Origin: Rhipicephalus microplus
Lineage: Eukaryota; Arthropoda; Arachnida; Ixodida; Ixodidae
Direction: 5' to 3'
Assembly: GCF_043290135.1 (NCBI RefSeq)
Contig: NC_134710.1
Location: forward strand, 456,940,376-457,004,375
Length of the DNA stretch: 64,000 bases
In this document: one piece after another, positions 23,650-35,438 of the stretch
Layout: every line of letters starts with the position of its first letter
How positions within the stretch are numbered: position 1 is the first letter of the stretch
Made by a program: the position numbers and the translations under genes
The notes under the pieces: model-generated
What the model was told of the DNA's origin: nothing
The model's database searches: none
What the model saw: only the letters and a program-made list of their open reading frames with translations

Positions 23650-24505
23650 GCCCAGCGAGCATTAAACGTGTCATGCCAGCCACGTTGGTGTATAAGTTAC
23701 CGGCACTACTTGCTTCATGTACACTTAACTTTAAAGTGTGAGAATAACTGTAAAGTACATTTTAGACATCCATGAACCTGAATCAACTATTTTGTCTTGT
23801 GTGGATGTTGGCCCAAGGAGCGCTGACGATCGAACGTCGCCCTTTCAGCTACGCAGGTTGTCACCGAAAGCTGCCGACTGCACTAAGCCGCTATTTCTCC
23901 GACTGATACGTAAGAATACGCAATTTTCAGTTGGTAATTTAGTACGCCTTCGTGAACTGACTTACTGATATACGTTTTCAGTGGATTGCATTGGTATTTC
24001 TATGGGTGTTTTTTTTAATTGTCAGTATTGATATAACTTCATATATCTGTACACTGGCACGCCCACTGTTTAGTGCCAGCGGAGGCCAGAAAAACGGCTG
24101 TCGCTTGCCATCGCCACTCCGTAAATGCATATCTGGCATTTATTGACCTACCACTTAGTTCAGGTGCAGTTTAGCTAACAGTTATAATTACTGCGAAGCT
24201 CAAATGCAGAAAATTCAAGCATCGCAACTCAGCTGCTTCGAAAGCAGCCTCACCCAGTGCCCCATCCCAGCGAGGCCTATCGTGCCGCCCGCTTCGGTGT
24301 ACCTGCTGCCGGCGCTTTTTACTTTGAGTAGGCACAATTCTAAAGTGTAAGAATGACTGTAAAGTACAGTTTAGACATAACTGAGCCTAAATCGACCATT
24401 TATCCGCGTGTGTGTTGCCCGCACAAGGAGCGGCGACGATCTATGTGTTGTGCTTTCAGCAACGTAGGTTGTCACCGAAAGCTTCCTTCTGAGCACAGGA
24501 GCCAG
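23650..24505 (+). repeat. Tandem duplicated segment (unit about 607 bp); second unit interrupted
   Basis: The block with AACTGTAAAGTACA, TTTAGACAT and GTTGTCACCGAAAGCT occurs at about 23740-23875 and again at about 24350-24483, 607 bases apart, and flanking similarity extends left to CCCAGCGAG (23652 and 24266). The later part of unit 1 (CTGATACGTAAGAATACGC through CACGCCCAC, 23903-24064) reappears only at 29580-29743, because the second unit is split by the element at 24506-29570. Confidence 0.65.
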
Positions 24506-24760
24506 CCCGTTCGGAAAAAACGAATGGTGGGCATGGTGTAAACCACCACCCACCATTATAGTTGATTAATGTAGTGGGTGAATGGTGGAAAACGCCCACC
24601 ATGACGCATGGTGGGTATGGTTGGTGCTGTAGTGCCGGCAACACTTGAGCGCGAAATGACGTCAGAATCACCGTGACGAGTTGCCACAACAAATAAAAAA
24701 GAATTCTATAAAAACGGTATAAAAACACCCGTCCCGTAAAAAAAAACAAGGCACCACGGA

Positions 24761-24815
24761 GGATTGAACCTGCAACCTGCGGACTCCCATACGAAGACGC
24801 TAATCACTAAGCCAC
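24761..24815 (-). repeat. tRNA-like sequence split at its A box by LINE-B
   Basis: The reverse complement gives GTGGCTTAGTGATTAGCGTC (A box) and CAGGTTGCAGGTTCAATCC (B box). The rest of its 5' side continues at 28205-28222 on the other side of LINE-B. It is best read as the head of a SINE. Confidence 0.5.
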
Positions 24816-27800
24816 ACTTTTTTTTTCTTTTTTTCCGGTAATCTTCACGAACGGGTTACTAAGATGTTTTATAATTCACTACGAACAATACAAAAAACTT
24901 AAAAATAACTAAGCCCGTCAAGCATAACTATAACACATCACGTCCTAGAATTCCTTCATGGTCAGTAGGGCTTCTACCCTTTCTACCCATAAAGGTACAG
25001 ATTCGTCTGTTCTTACTACCTCAAGTAATCTTGAGTTGCTTTCCTTAAAATACTCTCTTGCTGGTCTTCTGTCTGGGTCACAATGAAGTCCAGCCATTCT
25101 AGAGCGCCATATACTGTGCAAGGCCGTCATCATGATAAAATCGAAAGGTAATCCATCCTCATTCTCTATTGCCAAATACCTGATTCCGTGAGGGTCTAAC
25201 GGAAACTCTTTTTTGATTGTCCTTTGTAATACGTCCCAAAAACAAACTCCTTCCAACAGTGCAGGAAAACAAGGTCGATAGTTTCCGGTTTCTTACAAAT
25301 TAGACAGTGAGATCCCCAAGGCATATAAAACCCACGCTCCTGTAGGAAGGTTCTTACAGGAAGTGTTTCAGTGTGTAATTTGAAGAAGGACGTTTTCGCA
25401 CTTGGAGCTGCTGGCATTTTTTTAACTCGTTTAAGTACGTTCTGACCCTTGCGTGCTGTATATAGCGCTCTGTACAGTTGGACGGGGAGCATCGTGTCAC
25501 AATAATCTTTGTACAGTTTTTTCTTTCCAACAGACCACAAGTAGTCAGTTAAAAAACGAACACACAAAAACCGCACGCTGTTCACTACTTCTTTCATGTA
25601 TCCTCGCACAGCCCCTGGGGTAACATGGGTGCTCACAACAAACTCGGTCAACAGTCTACTTAGTCTTGTTTGACATACTGTTAGTAGGAAAGGATCTCTT
25701 GTCTCACGAAAAAAGAAAAACCTATTTACTAACTGCTTGATAAACAGATGTCCTAGCCCAAGGCCTCCACACATCACCCGTCTAAAGAAATTCGTGCGAC
25801 TGCACCTTTCCTAGTTAGACCCCAACACAAATATGGCAAACACCCGATGTAACTTTTGCACATTGACCCGGGAACAGTACAGCACTTGCATCACATACCA
25901 CAGCTTAGACACAAAAAACCAGTTGCATGCAGTAGCCCTAGCAAACATGGACAGTTAGGTTGCATTCCACCTATTCGCTTTTTTCTTTAATTTCTTTCGT
26001 TTGCTGTGTCCAATATTCGTCAGTACTTTTGTATGACTCGAGCGGTACTCCGAGATATTTAACTGGCATTCCTGTCCATTTATTGGCTGCAAACAAATTC
26101 TGGTGTTGAAGGCCAATATCCATGCCAGAAGCCGAGGCATTCACCCCAGTTTATGTGGCTTTTCGTAACTTCGGCGAAAGATTTAGAAACTCTGATTGAT
26201 TCTTCAATACCGACATAGGTAGTGCTACAAATCGCAACATCATCAGCGTATGCGAGTAGCTTGATCTCTGAAGATTGTACTCTAAACCCATTAATGATGT
26301 CATTCTTCAATATCGACCGACATAAAGTTTCAATATAGATGCAAAACAACTGTGGACTAACAGGGCAACCTTGTCGCACTCAGCGCTCAATTTTAATGGG
26401 GGGGCCTACTGTCTTGTCGATAATTAGTCTCGTACTCCCATTCCGATATGCCATGGCTACTCCGTCAATATATATCTTACCAACATTAATATGCTTCAAT
26501 ACTGCAAACAAAAGAGCGTGGGCAACGCAATCAAACGCTTTCTCCAGATTCAGCTGGAGTATGGCCACACGAGCTTGACTGGTGTCAACACATTCGAGCA
26601 CGGATCGCATTTTATGAACGTTTGTAACTATGAACCGACCTTTGATTCAACACGTTTGGTGTGGACCGACGATATCTTTTATTACTGACTGAAGTCTAGC
26701 CACCAAAAGTTTCGTTAATATATTGTAGTCTACATTTGTCAGTGCGATTGGCCTGTACGCTGTGATGTGCCTGAGCTTTTCAGCCTCGTCTGTTTTCGGA
26801 ATGAGAACGTTACGCGATTCACCAAAAGATGGTGGTAATTTCTTTTCCTGATATGCCTCATTAAAAACGCCAGCTAGTATAGGAGACAGTTCACTTTTAA
26901 AACATTTGTACCACTTGGCACAAAGACCATCTGGTTTTGGAAATTTTCCGGGATTTACCTTATCAATTGCCCATTCCACTTCAGATGCAGATATAGATAA
27001 TTCCAAAGCGTTTTTCACTTTCTCACTCACTTTCGGCATGCGTCCTAAATATTCTTCTTTAAATCTTTCTAGGTGTACCTGACTACACGCAAAAAGGTTT
27101 TCAAAATGACTTGAAGATACTGATAAAATGCTGTCCGTATCAGTTACTTCGTGACCATCCTTCTCTATTTTTTCGATATAATTCCGTCCAGCTTTCGTTT
27201 TCTCCACCCCTAACGCTCTTTTGGTTGGCGTCTCTCCAGCCGCTAATGCCTGAGCCCTAGCACGGACGAGTGCACCGCGGTAGCGTTCCTCGTCATGCAG
27301 TGCAAGTTTCTGCTTAATATTGCGTATGTCAATTTTATACTCGCCCGGTTGGTTGCACTCCAAGTCTATTAGTCTTTCCAAAGTCTTTCGGAGTTCTTTT
27401 TTCTGTCTTTTTTTCTTTCGTAACTCAATGCGCAAGAACGATCAATAGCTTTTATTTTTATTCGCTGCTTGAACTCTTCCCATTGTTCGGCAAGTTTAAC
27501 TTCATCGCCCATTTTTATTTCATTGCTACAGTTCATTACCTGATTTAAGAAATATTCGTCAGTGACCAAAGTGGAATTCATCTTCCACAGCTCCCATGAG
27601 AAAGTTCCACCTTTTGTTTTCTCTCCCATATCACATTTAACTAAACAATGATCACTGAAGTGTATAGGGTAGACAGCATATGTCTTACAGTGGGCTATTA
27701 ATTCAAGGGACACGTAAATGCGATCAAGGCGTGCATGGCTATTCCCCTGAAAATGTGTGAAACACACATCCCGCGTTCCCTCCATACTGCTGCGCACGTC

Positions 27801-28204
27801 TTCTAACTCGAATTCAGTAATTACGTCCGCTAGCGTCCTTTTTACTTTTATCGTAAATGGCGCGTCCGTTTGCTCGATCTCGGCCGTGGAGGACGCAGTT
27901 AAAATCACCAAGTAACACATATTTTCTTTGCAAAGTGAAGTGCTGCTTTAGGCTTGAAAAAAAAAGTGATCGCTCCTCGCAAATGGTGGGTGCATAAATA
28001 CACACTATACGCCACTGACATTTATTGAATACAAAATCACAGGAAACCAATCTACCAGACAGGCAAGAGAAGGTATCTTGCACTACCAGACCCGGTAACT
28101 TCTTAATGAACAAAACACAGCCTGCAGACGTGCCTATTGCTTGACTTACAATTGCGTAGTAACATGCCGTAAACCTCAGCACCAAGCCCCGGGTCTCCTC
28201 CAAC
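24816..28204 (-). mobile_element. LINE-B: 5'-truncated non-LTR retrotransposon with 11-bp target duplication
   Basis: CACTAAGCCAC occurs immediately on both sides (24805-24815 and 28205-28215). The low-coordinate end carries a T-rich run (24818-24836), the reverse complement of a 3' A-tail. The open frame runs straight to the 5' junction, so the element lost its front end, including the start of the endonuclease, on insertion. Confidence 0.8.
24945..28203 (-). pseudogene. LINE-B endonuclease/reverse transcriptase polyprotein
   Basis: Non-LTR pol protein that nicks target DNA and primes reverse transcription there. Reading down from 28203: AP-type endonuclease with SAGCVLFIKK, the LLGDFNCVL box and, after a frame shift near 27850, SHARLDRIYVS and FSDHCLV; a Lys/Arg-rich linker; RT with YRPIALTNVDYNI (near 26750), LNLEKAFDCVAH (near 26530), RQGCPVSPQLF (near 26370) and the catalytic LLAYADDVAI (near 26240); then a C-terminal region with a zinc-knuckle-like CLICKKPETIDLVFLHC (near 25280). 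At least four frame shifts disrupt it. The EN-RT-Cys order fits L1/Tx1-like groups; clade is not certain. Confidence 0.8.
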
Positions 28205-28215
28205 CACTAAGCCAC

Positions 28216-29069
28216 GCGAACATGACGTTGATCGAGTGTAAATTACTTAGTTGGCATTCAAACTTACGGTTCAACTTAAGTTACGTTTGTCGTGTACACA
28301 ACATGGACAAGATCTACACCTGCTACTAAAAAATGCACATCTATTAAACACAAGCAACTGCGGCCTGTAATGATTGCCACTATGTTAATGGCACTAGTGC
28401 TATTTTTTTACAATTCACAACTTCAAGAAAAAAAAAACAAGTGGACTGGGGAGCAGCAACAGTTTACCGGCGGGGTCTGCCAAGTTTAATATCCGTTCCG
28501 CGCTCGTTCTAAAGGGCGACATCTGCTCACGCTTTATGACACTTCTATGCTCATTCCATAGATACGCCCACCTAATTTATTTGATTTAGTATTGGGATGC
28601 TTTTCGCGCAATGTAGAGGGCGATCGTGCCAGCGCAATGCTGTAGCTCTTTCGCTAAAGCAACAACTACATAACGGCTTGGCCAAAACGAATGCAGTGTG
28701 CCGGAAACATTACGCTATCATATTAGTTCACCAAGCATACAAATTGCCACGTCTGAGTTCTCGTACAAAAGCTAGAGAAGTGCCGGCGAGTGCGACCGGC
28801 GGCTGTCGGTGAAAAGACACTTAATTACGTTCTCTGGGAGTGCTTTAATCGCGTCGCATCGATGTTTGTTGCTTCTTGAGCGGACACCATACACAATGAA
28901 AAATGCTTCTTTTAGGTTAATTGATGCCATGACTGCGCTGTATTGTCATACTTAATCGTCGAAATCATGTATTCTGAAACCCGGAAGCATGGATAACACA
29001 ATTGTACGGGCTCAGTCGGTAGGCCTAACCTTTGGTGGAAAACATGGTGGTAGAACATGTAGTGTACAG
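28216..29069. other. Right arm of the CACCAT-rich element, no gene
   Basis: Non-coding sequence between LINE-B and the 93-bp repeats, with moderately CpG-rich parts at 28490-28520 and 28740-28870. No feature recognised. Confidence 0.35.
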
Positions 29070-29365
29070 ATCTCAGCTTGGTACACTATATAAATTGCCC
29101 GCCATTATAAGCCCACCCATCATCTGCTTACTGCTTCCCAGCATTATCGCGATGGTGGGCAGAGCTTCTTAGCTAGGTACACCATGTGGCTCACCATAAC
29201 AAGCAGCACCCATCATCTGCTTAGTGCTTCCCAGCATTATCGCAACGGCGGGAAGAGTTTCTCAGCTTGGTACACCATGTAGCCCACCATAATAAGCACC
29301 ACCCACCATATGCTTAGGGCTTCCCAGCATTATCGCAATGGTGGGCAGAGTGTCCCATTATTTCC
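29070..29365. repeat. Tandem repeat, period 93 bp, three units
   Basis: The word GCTTCCCAGCATTATCGC occurs at about 29133, 29226 and 29319, exactly 93 apart. Each unit also holds CTCAGCTTGGTACACCATGT and a variant of CACCCATCATCTGCTTA. It lies in the right subterminal region of the CACCAT-rich element. Confidence 0.75.
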
Positions 29366-29743
29366 CACTATCTAGCCTCTGCTTTCCACCATCATTTCCC
29401 CTTTACCCATCATCTGTACACCATACCACCCAGTATGTCCCGGCATAACCACCATATTTTCCACTACGTCCCACCTTGCATAGCCATCATAATTTCCACC
29501 ATGCCCACTATTATTTCCACTACGCCCACCATGTTTTCCAGTATCCACCATGGCAATTTTTCCGATAGGGGGTACTTCTCTGACTCATACGTAAAAACAC
29601 GCTATTTTGAGTTGGCAATTTGGTACGCGTTAGCGAACTAACATACTGGCATACTTTTTCAGCGGATTGCATTAGTCATTTCTCCGGCGGTTTCTTAGTT
29701 GCAGGTATCAATATAACTGCAATTATGTAATCTGGGCACGCCA

Positions 29744-30155
29744 GATGTGTACTGCTACATCGTCGCTTGCGCGAAAAAAAATACTCAATATTCACTCGTG
29801 TGCGTGGATATCCACCAAACAAGACATGTAAATCATCTGCACTTGTTGACCAGTAGCAAATGCGACAACCGACTATCAAAGAAAAAAAAACTATCGGCAG
29901 CAACAGCTGACAATCCGTGGTGGCTCCTCCAGTCAACTGAGATTTTTCAAAGTTAAGATGTAAATGCTTCAAAAAACTTTGCGCTCTTGCTAATGTCTGC
30001 TCGTGATTCGGAGTCCGGAAGCTGATCGTCACTGTCTAATCAAGACGCAATTGTTATTTGGAAAGGAATATTGTGTCAGTCTTGACTGTGCGACTTGTAA
30101 ACATGAAGTTGAACGGCGCGTTATTTGAATAAATAGTCGTTTTACAACCCGGCAA
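29744..30155. other. Intron sequence right of the duplicated segment
   Basis: The continuation of the interrupted second unit fades here. No gene or known repeat is recognised. Confidence 0.3.
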
Positions 30156-30250
30156 GCACCTTCCGGCGTGGTGTAGTGGGTAGCGTACCCAGTTAGAGAT
30201 GAAGAGGTGGCGACATTAAATCCCGTCATGCGGTGTTTAATTTTTTTTTC
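30156..30250 (+). repeat. tRNA-like SINE head with T-rich tail
   Basis: GGCGTGGTGTAGTGGGTAGCG resembles a tRNA A-box arm, and GACATTAAATCCCGTC sits where a B box would be, but it is degraded. A poly-T run follows at 30241-30249. Confidence 0.4.
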
Positions 30251-30340
30251 AATTTTTATTTGGTTTAAGTTTTAATATGAATGTGTGTTATTTTACTTAT
30301 GTATTTAATTATTTATGGCGAAAGGGCGCTTCTGTTTTAT

Positions 30341-30482
30341 CCCTGGGACGCGATTTTGCGCAGAGTACTGGGACGCGGCCGCTCCAGCGTCCCAGTACCT
30401 GTGCTGGGAGGCGCTGGTACCAGCGGGATACTGGGCCCATAATCAAGCATGGCACTGGACGCTGGTACCCAGTGGCGCTGGT
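30341..30482. repeat. Cluster of GC-rich palindromes
   Basis: GTACTGGGACGC (30365-30376) pairs perfectly with GCGTCCCAGTAC (30387-30398) around a 10-base loop. Then come a 14-base perfect palindrome CGCTGGTACCAGCG (30411-30424), the word ACTGGGCCCA, and CACTGG..CCAGTG arms (30452-30474). All share the CTGGNAC or CTGGTACC core. The GC content contrasts with AT-rich surroundings. Confidence 0.7.
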
Positions 30483-30540
30483 TTTTTCAATGGGGCTTCT
30501 ACCAAAAAGTTTTCTTATAAATGCCATAGTGAGTATGAAG

Positions 30541-30650
30541 GAAGTGTCCTTGCAGCAGCTACCCAATGAGTGTCTAAAAAAGGCTCTGAAAGGCTACTCT
30601 TCTAGCTTTCGCTGTGACTGTGCTGCGCGTTACGCGCAGGCCTGGTGTTT
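30541..30650 (+). repeat. Fragment related to the LINE-D region (inverted copy at 52060-52170)
   Basis: The stretch with CAGCAGCTACCCAATGAG, AAAGGCTACTCTTC and CGCTGTGACTGTGCTGCGC matches, with substitutions and one small insertion, the reverse complement of about 52090-52160. It therefore appears to be a short relic of the same LINE, in opposite orientation. Confidence 0.4.
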
Positions 30651-30659
30651 TTTCATTAC

Positions 30660-33122
30660 CTACTAGCAAAAAATGTTCAGTGGGAAAAAGTTGATGAACG
30701 TGCAACCTTTCAAAATTTGTTCTGACTGAGAACTTGTGCCAACTAGAAAAGATTTAGATGTACTTCGGGTACACTAAGCATCGCAGAATATCGTTTCTAT
30801 TCACATACGACTTATAGCTCACAATACGGGGTGTTTTTAGACGGTAGTAAAGCGTTACATTGTCCAAAAAGAAAATCGAAACGAATGTATCTTAACAGAA
30901 TAGCAAGTCAGTTCTGTAGCAAGATCACGCTGACTATGTATGCATGGTGTTTCATGTAGGCAGCAGCAAATATTTTAAAATTTAACAAACTTTCTGCGAA
31001 TAAGCATGAAATATAATTTGTGATGACGCCGTTCTCGGAAAAATATTTAACTTTGCGCATATTTCTTGAACGTTAACTAAGGTTTATTGTGATAAACTTT
31101 TATTTTTTGTTTTAGGCTCAAGAGTTTTTGTCACTTCTTAGATGACATTTCAAAACAACCGAGCTTATTGTTACGGGATCGTACACGCTGCATGCTTATT
31201 TTTTCTGCTTTTAAATAAAGCCTTGAGTTATCAGACAAGGTGAAGTGTCTTCGCTCACACGCTCGCGTACTGCAGCGCTTTCAAACGTGCTTAGTGTGAA
31301 ACAAACGTAGCGCGAACAATCAGCCTGCCGCTTCTCGGGCATGATGGCGTTTCCGTGTCAAGTTCAGCCATCAAAAATGCTCACACCATTCGAAGCCGGT
31401 GCCTTGAGCTGTGGCGACCCATTTGGCCACGGTCTCCACACTGGTGTTTTTGCTGCAAGCTCTTCTTAGAGCGCTGGTTTTGGTAGCGCACGAACAAAGT
31501 GGCCTGGCCACATTTCACTGACTTCGTTTCAATACCAGAAAAAAAGCACTGTATCAACGTTGTTTAAAAAAGTATGGGTGTTTTTGGAAAACTCTATACA
31601 AATTTACAACACGCGCCCAGCCCTGACGTGAACAATAAAAGTTTTAACAAGTCAGCGTAGTTACTTATAACATAACCACAATCTAGAAAAAGTCTAACAA
31701 GTGCCTCATATTGGCAAGTTATATGTCGTTTGTTCATTAGTTCAAGTAACATATTTTTTATTATACAATGCTAGTGAGGTGACGCACCCTTCCAGACATC
31801 ATTTAGGCGTACCTATAGATGTTAAGACATTTCAGGTGGATGTATCATCCAATTAATTGATACTCTGAGACAATAAAAACCTAGTGCTTATCTAAAGTAG
31901 CCCAAATAGCACGAAAAAAACGGAATACTTCGAATGATAATGTTTCTTGAATTCCATTATTCTTGTTCGATTTTTGCTTAAAATTTAGTGTTATATTTAA
32001 AACTCCGTTACAATAATAACCAAGCCTTAAGTACCATGTTGGACATTGTATATGCTAATTACGGCCAATTATTTTGCATGGGCCTTAGGATTGCCTTGGC
32101 ATAACAACACGTTCAAATTCAATTAAGATATCAAATTGCGGAATAAGGAAGATTATTAAAAAGTAAATAAAAGAGAGAAAGCTTCAGCAGCAAATTATGA
32201 GAACCAAATTGCAGTGATAGGACGGGCAAAACGTATACATGCAAAGGGAGGACACCAAAGAATACACTTCAGCGACTCACTACTGAAAGAACCCAGTGAA
32301 TAATGTAGCAGCAAAAAGATATACGAGGCAAAGCTATATTCTGTGAGGTAAATGCTCTTTTTTCTTCATCTGGCAAATACAAATGTTGAGCAATTGTTGC
32401 TACGGTCTCACTGTGTATAAATCAGTCGTGTCTTTTTTAACTGAAACTGGCATCTACGATACCGTTAAAAAAACTGATGTCTGGAAGCGCTGAGAGGCAT
32501 AGCAATCACCGTCTTGTATTCTACAGACTTCGTATCGTAGCACCAGACACTAGTTAGCTTGATAACGACAATACAGCGGCATCAAAAATTTGCGCCAAAA
32601 ACGTCACGCGCATTGCAGTATGCTCAGCAGCATAGTGACTACGAGCAAGTGTCATTGCGGCTACACGACTTAAGATAAAGTATCTAGAAAATAAGACGTC
32701 GGTGGTGCGGAGATGTTTGTGCCCTTGTTTTTGTAGACATGGTGGCAACACTATCACATGACTATGTTTCACCAATGGCAACGCTCACACCGCAACGCTT
32801 GCCCTCGCTGCAGGACTATGTCATAAAGATTAAAGAACATCGCTGTGTTAAGTGGCATTAGTGGCAAACGCTCCAGTTTGAAAAGCGAGGTTCTCTACAA
32901 GTTTATTGTTTTGGTCGGGGTAGCTTCTATTGCAGTATCTTGTACAGTGTCAATTTTTGTTAAAGGGAGCATGGCGACTCGTGGCCTGCGCGTTGCGAGG
33001 ACTGCTGGCAGCACGTTCAAACGAAAGCGACGGTACCCACTGTCCGTTTTCACGTCATCTCACGGCGAGCAAAACAACCATTCGTTTCTGATATAGAACG
33101 ACACGCTCGCAACCCCTCCACT
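30660..33122. other. Intron sequence without recognised features
   Basis: AT-rich and poor in ORFs from 30700 to 32500. From about 32770 to 33070 the composition is more balanced, and a short ORF (32971-33096) begins MATRGLRVARTAG with a basic stretch. It has no known domain and no clear splice sites. Confidence 0.35.
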
Positions 33123-33160
33123 TTCAAGGTGATTTCTAGCTCTTGCGTAATCACCTTGAA
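33123..33160. repeat. Perfect 12-bp hairpin
   Basis: TTCAAGGTGATT (33123-33134) and AATCACCTTGAA (33149-33160) are exact reverse complements around a 14-base spacer. Weaker pairing extends outward (CGCAACCCCTCC against CTTACCTC..TTGCG), as in a small foldback element. Confidence 0.6.
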
Positions 33161-33432
33161 GAGGTAAGGTGTCGCAATATTGCCAATGGTTCCAGATCAG
33201 CAACAAACGATTGTTTTTCTCACCGCAAGATGGTGCGACAAGAGAGAGTTCGCTTTGGAATGGCATGGCACGGCGTCTGGACGTGCTTTTGATCGCTCCC
33301 AATCGACTGTGCAGATAAGTGGTTTTGCATGTTTTGAGCTTGCTTTTATAATAATTAAGGCAGCAGTTAAAACTTTTGTAGCACATATTACAAAGTACGG
33401 CTTTTTTGGGGGTCAGAGGTCAGGTATTTACT

Positions 33433-33685
33433 GAATGATTGATTGATTGATATGTGTGGTTTAACATCCTAAAACCACCATATGATTATGAGAGATGAGG
33501 TAGTGAAGGGCTCCGAAAATTTCGACAACCTGGGGTTCTTTAACGTGCACCCAAATCTGAGCACACGGGCCTACAGCATTTCCGCCTCCATCGAAAATGC
33601 AGCCGCCACAGCCGGAATTTGATCCCGCGATCTGCGGGTCAGCAGCCGAGTACCTTAGCCACTAGACCACTGCGGTGCGGCAACT
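33433..33685 (-). repeat. Ruka-like SINE with 11-bp target duplication
   Basis: This is a full-length reverse copy: GATTGATTGATTGAT tail, GGTTTAACATCC, CCTGGGGTTCTTTAACG and a tRNA head ending GCCACTAGACCACTGCGGTG. AGGTATTTACT occurs on both sides (33422-33432 and 33686-33696), which defines the insertion. Confidence 0.85.
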
Positions 33686-33984
33686 AGGTATTTACTAGTT
33701 TGTATGTTGTGTGGGTTTGTGTTTTTCTTGCCACCTGGTGGGGGAAGTGCACGTACACCGATCACGCAAAAATTTGTAGTAGAGCTGAGACTTTCTTTTT
33801 TACGTAGGTCAGAGTTCATCGCATGCTGTGTTTTGTAATTATCGAGTGGGACAATAATAATGGTGGCAAAAAGACATGATTACAAAGGCTGTAAAATGTT
33901 CATGATATGGGGTGGGTTTGAAAATGGACCCAAGTGTAGATTCAAGTAGAAAGGACGCTGATGCCAAGTGTAGGCAATGTGAGG

Positions 33985-35438
33985 TCGAGAAATAAACGGA
34001 GAAAGTGATGGTTGCCCAGAGTGAACTGCTGATGAGAATCACCGAGCAGGAGACTGCGATGGCGACAGAGCAAGAGAAAACAAGGGCTATGCGAGAAAGG
34101 CTCAAGTCCGCCGAGGAGGCACTAGCAAAGGTGAACCAAGAAGCTGCTGACAGAGAGAACGGTAGGGCACCGCCAACCAGAACGGCAGAGAAGAAAGAGC
34201 AAGCAAGTTCGAAAAAACAGGTTCAGCTGGTTTAATGGTTGAAAGACCCTCCTTGAGTCAAGTAGTGGTGGGGCTGGGAGGGGACAAAGCAGCCGGCGTC
34301 ACAGATGCAAGTAACCCCCAGGTGCAGGACGCTCCAGCTGAAAAGTCACAGCACATGATAATCACCGGGGACTTGAATTTAAATCTATGCGCAGAAGAAA
34401 TCAAAGAGAGGGTAAGAGGTGACAAGAGCGTTGAAGTAGGAATATTCCCATGACGCAAGCGGGAAGCACTCATGAGGCAAGCAAGCGCAAAACTCAAAAC
34501 TACGGCTGATGCACGAAACCTCGTGATATTTGCAGGTGGTTTAAATGATGTCTTAAATGAAAATACAGCAGGACTAGTGACCACACTGACGAAAGGGGTC
34601 GATGACATACGGGCCATTTTTTCTCAGGTAGAGGTAGTGATATGTGCAATATCGGAGGTGCCGGTGCTTCATGGCAACCTGCAAAGAGCGGTTGTCAACG
34701 CAAACCAAGAGATATAGCGGATGAGTCGAGAGAATAGCTTTGAGATGGTGGAACTAAACAGAGATGTGCATAGGTGGGGGGGGGGTTTCAATGAGAGAGA
34801 ATTCACTTCAATGGGAGGCTCGGTCATGAGGTGGGTTGGCGACTTGCAGGATTCACAGAAGCTTTTTGGGGGCACAAGGCCCTGGGGGTGCTGGATAGCT
34901 AGTAACGAGGAAAACAACCAGAGGGAGTCTTTGACAGGTGTTATAGACAGATACGATTCCAAAGTAGCACCATTATCTAAGACACTGAAAGTACAGGGCA
35001 GAAATCAACGTAGCCACGAGGGCCGAGCCAATTCATACGTAGAGTATTTTAACATGCTGGGTGGCAGAATTAGGCTTAAGTGGGAAGAGAGGTCAAGGAT
35101 ATGTGGTTTTGTAAAACACAACTTAGGGACATGGAACAACTTCCTAACGATCCGGACTACGTGTAGGACTATTGTGATACAGCAAAAGGCAGTAGAAAAG
35201 GAGGTTGTATTGAGGCATTCATTCTTAAAAGTACAGAATGGCAAAGGGTAAAGCAGGAGTGTAAAGAAAATTTATGCGTAAAAGATAAAATGGCAGGGCA
35301 AATGACGCTCCTGTGTTTTTTATACTTGTGGACAGGGGCAAAAACCAGAGAGAAAAATCAACAAACGGTGCTGTGCATAGATAATGACATTGACGAACTA
35401 GGAGATGAGTGCGAGGTATTTATATTACCACCTACAAT
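33985..35438 (+). pseudogene. LINE-A, 5' part: esterase-like ORF1 and start of endonuclease
   Basis: The first part is Gln/Glu/Lys-rich and probably coiled coil (34005-34235). It is followed by an SGNH-hydrolase-like segment: TGDLNLNLC (near 34365) in the place of the GDS/GDN block, FAGGLNDVL (near 34540) as the G-x-N-D block, and a Gly-rich segment at 34770-34830. Such esterase domains are known in ORF1 of CR1-related LINEs. ORF2 begins near 34990 and shows endonuclease sequence broken by stops, up to ILPPT at 35436, where Gypsy-2 interrupts it. The endonuclease continues at 41065 in the GDxN motif region. Confidence 0.65.

Larger units (their letters stand above)
24506..29570. mobile_element. 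CACCAT-rich non-autonomous DNA element interrupting the duplicated segment
   Basis: The ends CCCGTTCGGAAAAA (24506-24519) and, in reverse complement, CCCTATCGGAAAAA (29570 down to 29557) match at 12 of 14 positions. Just inside, both ends are packed with GGTGGGCATGG and CCACCATG words (24524-24625 and 29340-29551). Unit 1 of the duplication gives the uninterrupted sequence at the matching place. No clear target duplication could be read. The element encodes nothing of its own; LINE-B lies within it. Confidence 0.5.

Noticed and set aside
32845..33096. 83-codon ORF with a basic MATRGL start
   Set aside because: No clear promoter, splice sites or family; left as non-coding intron sequence.
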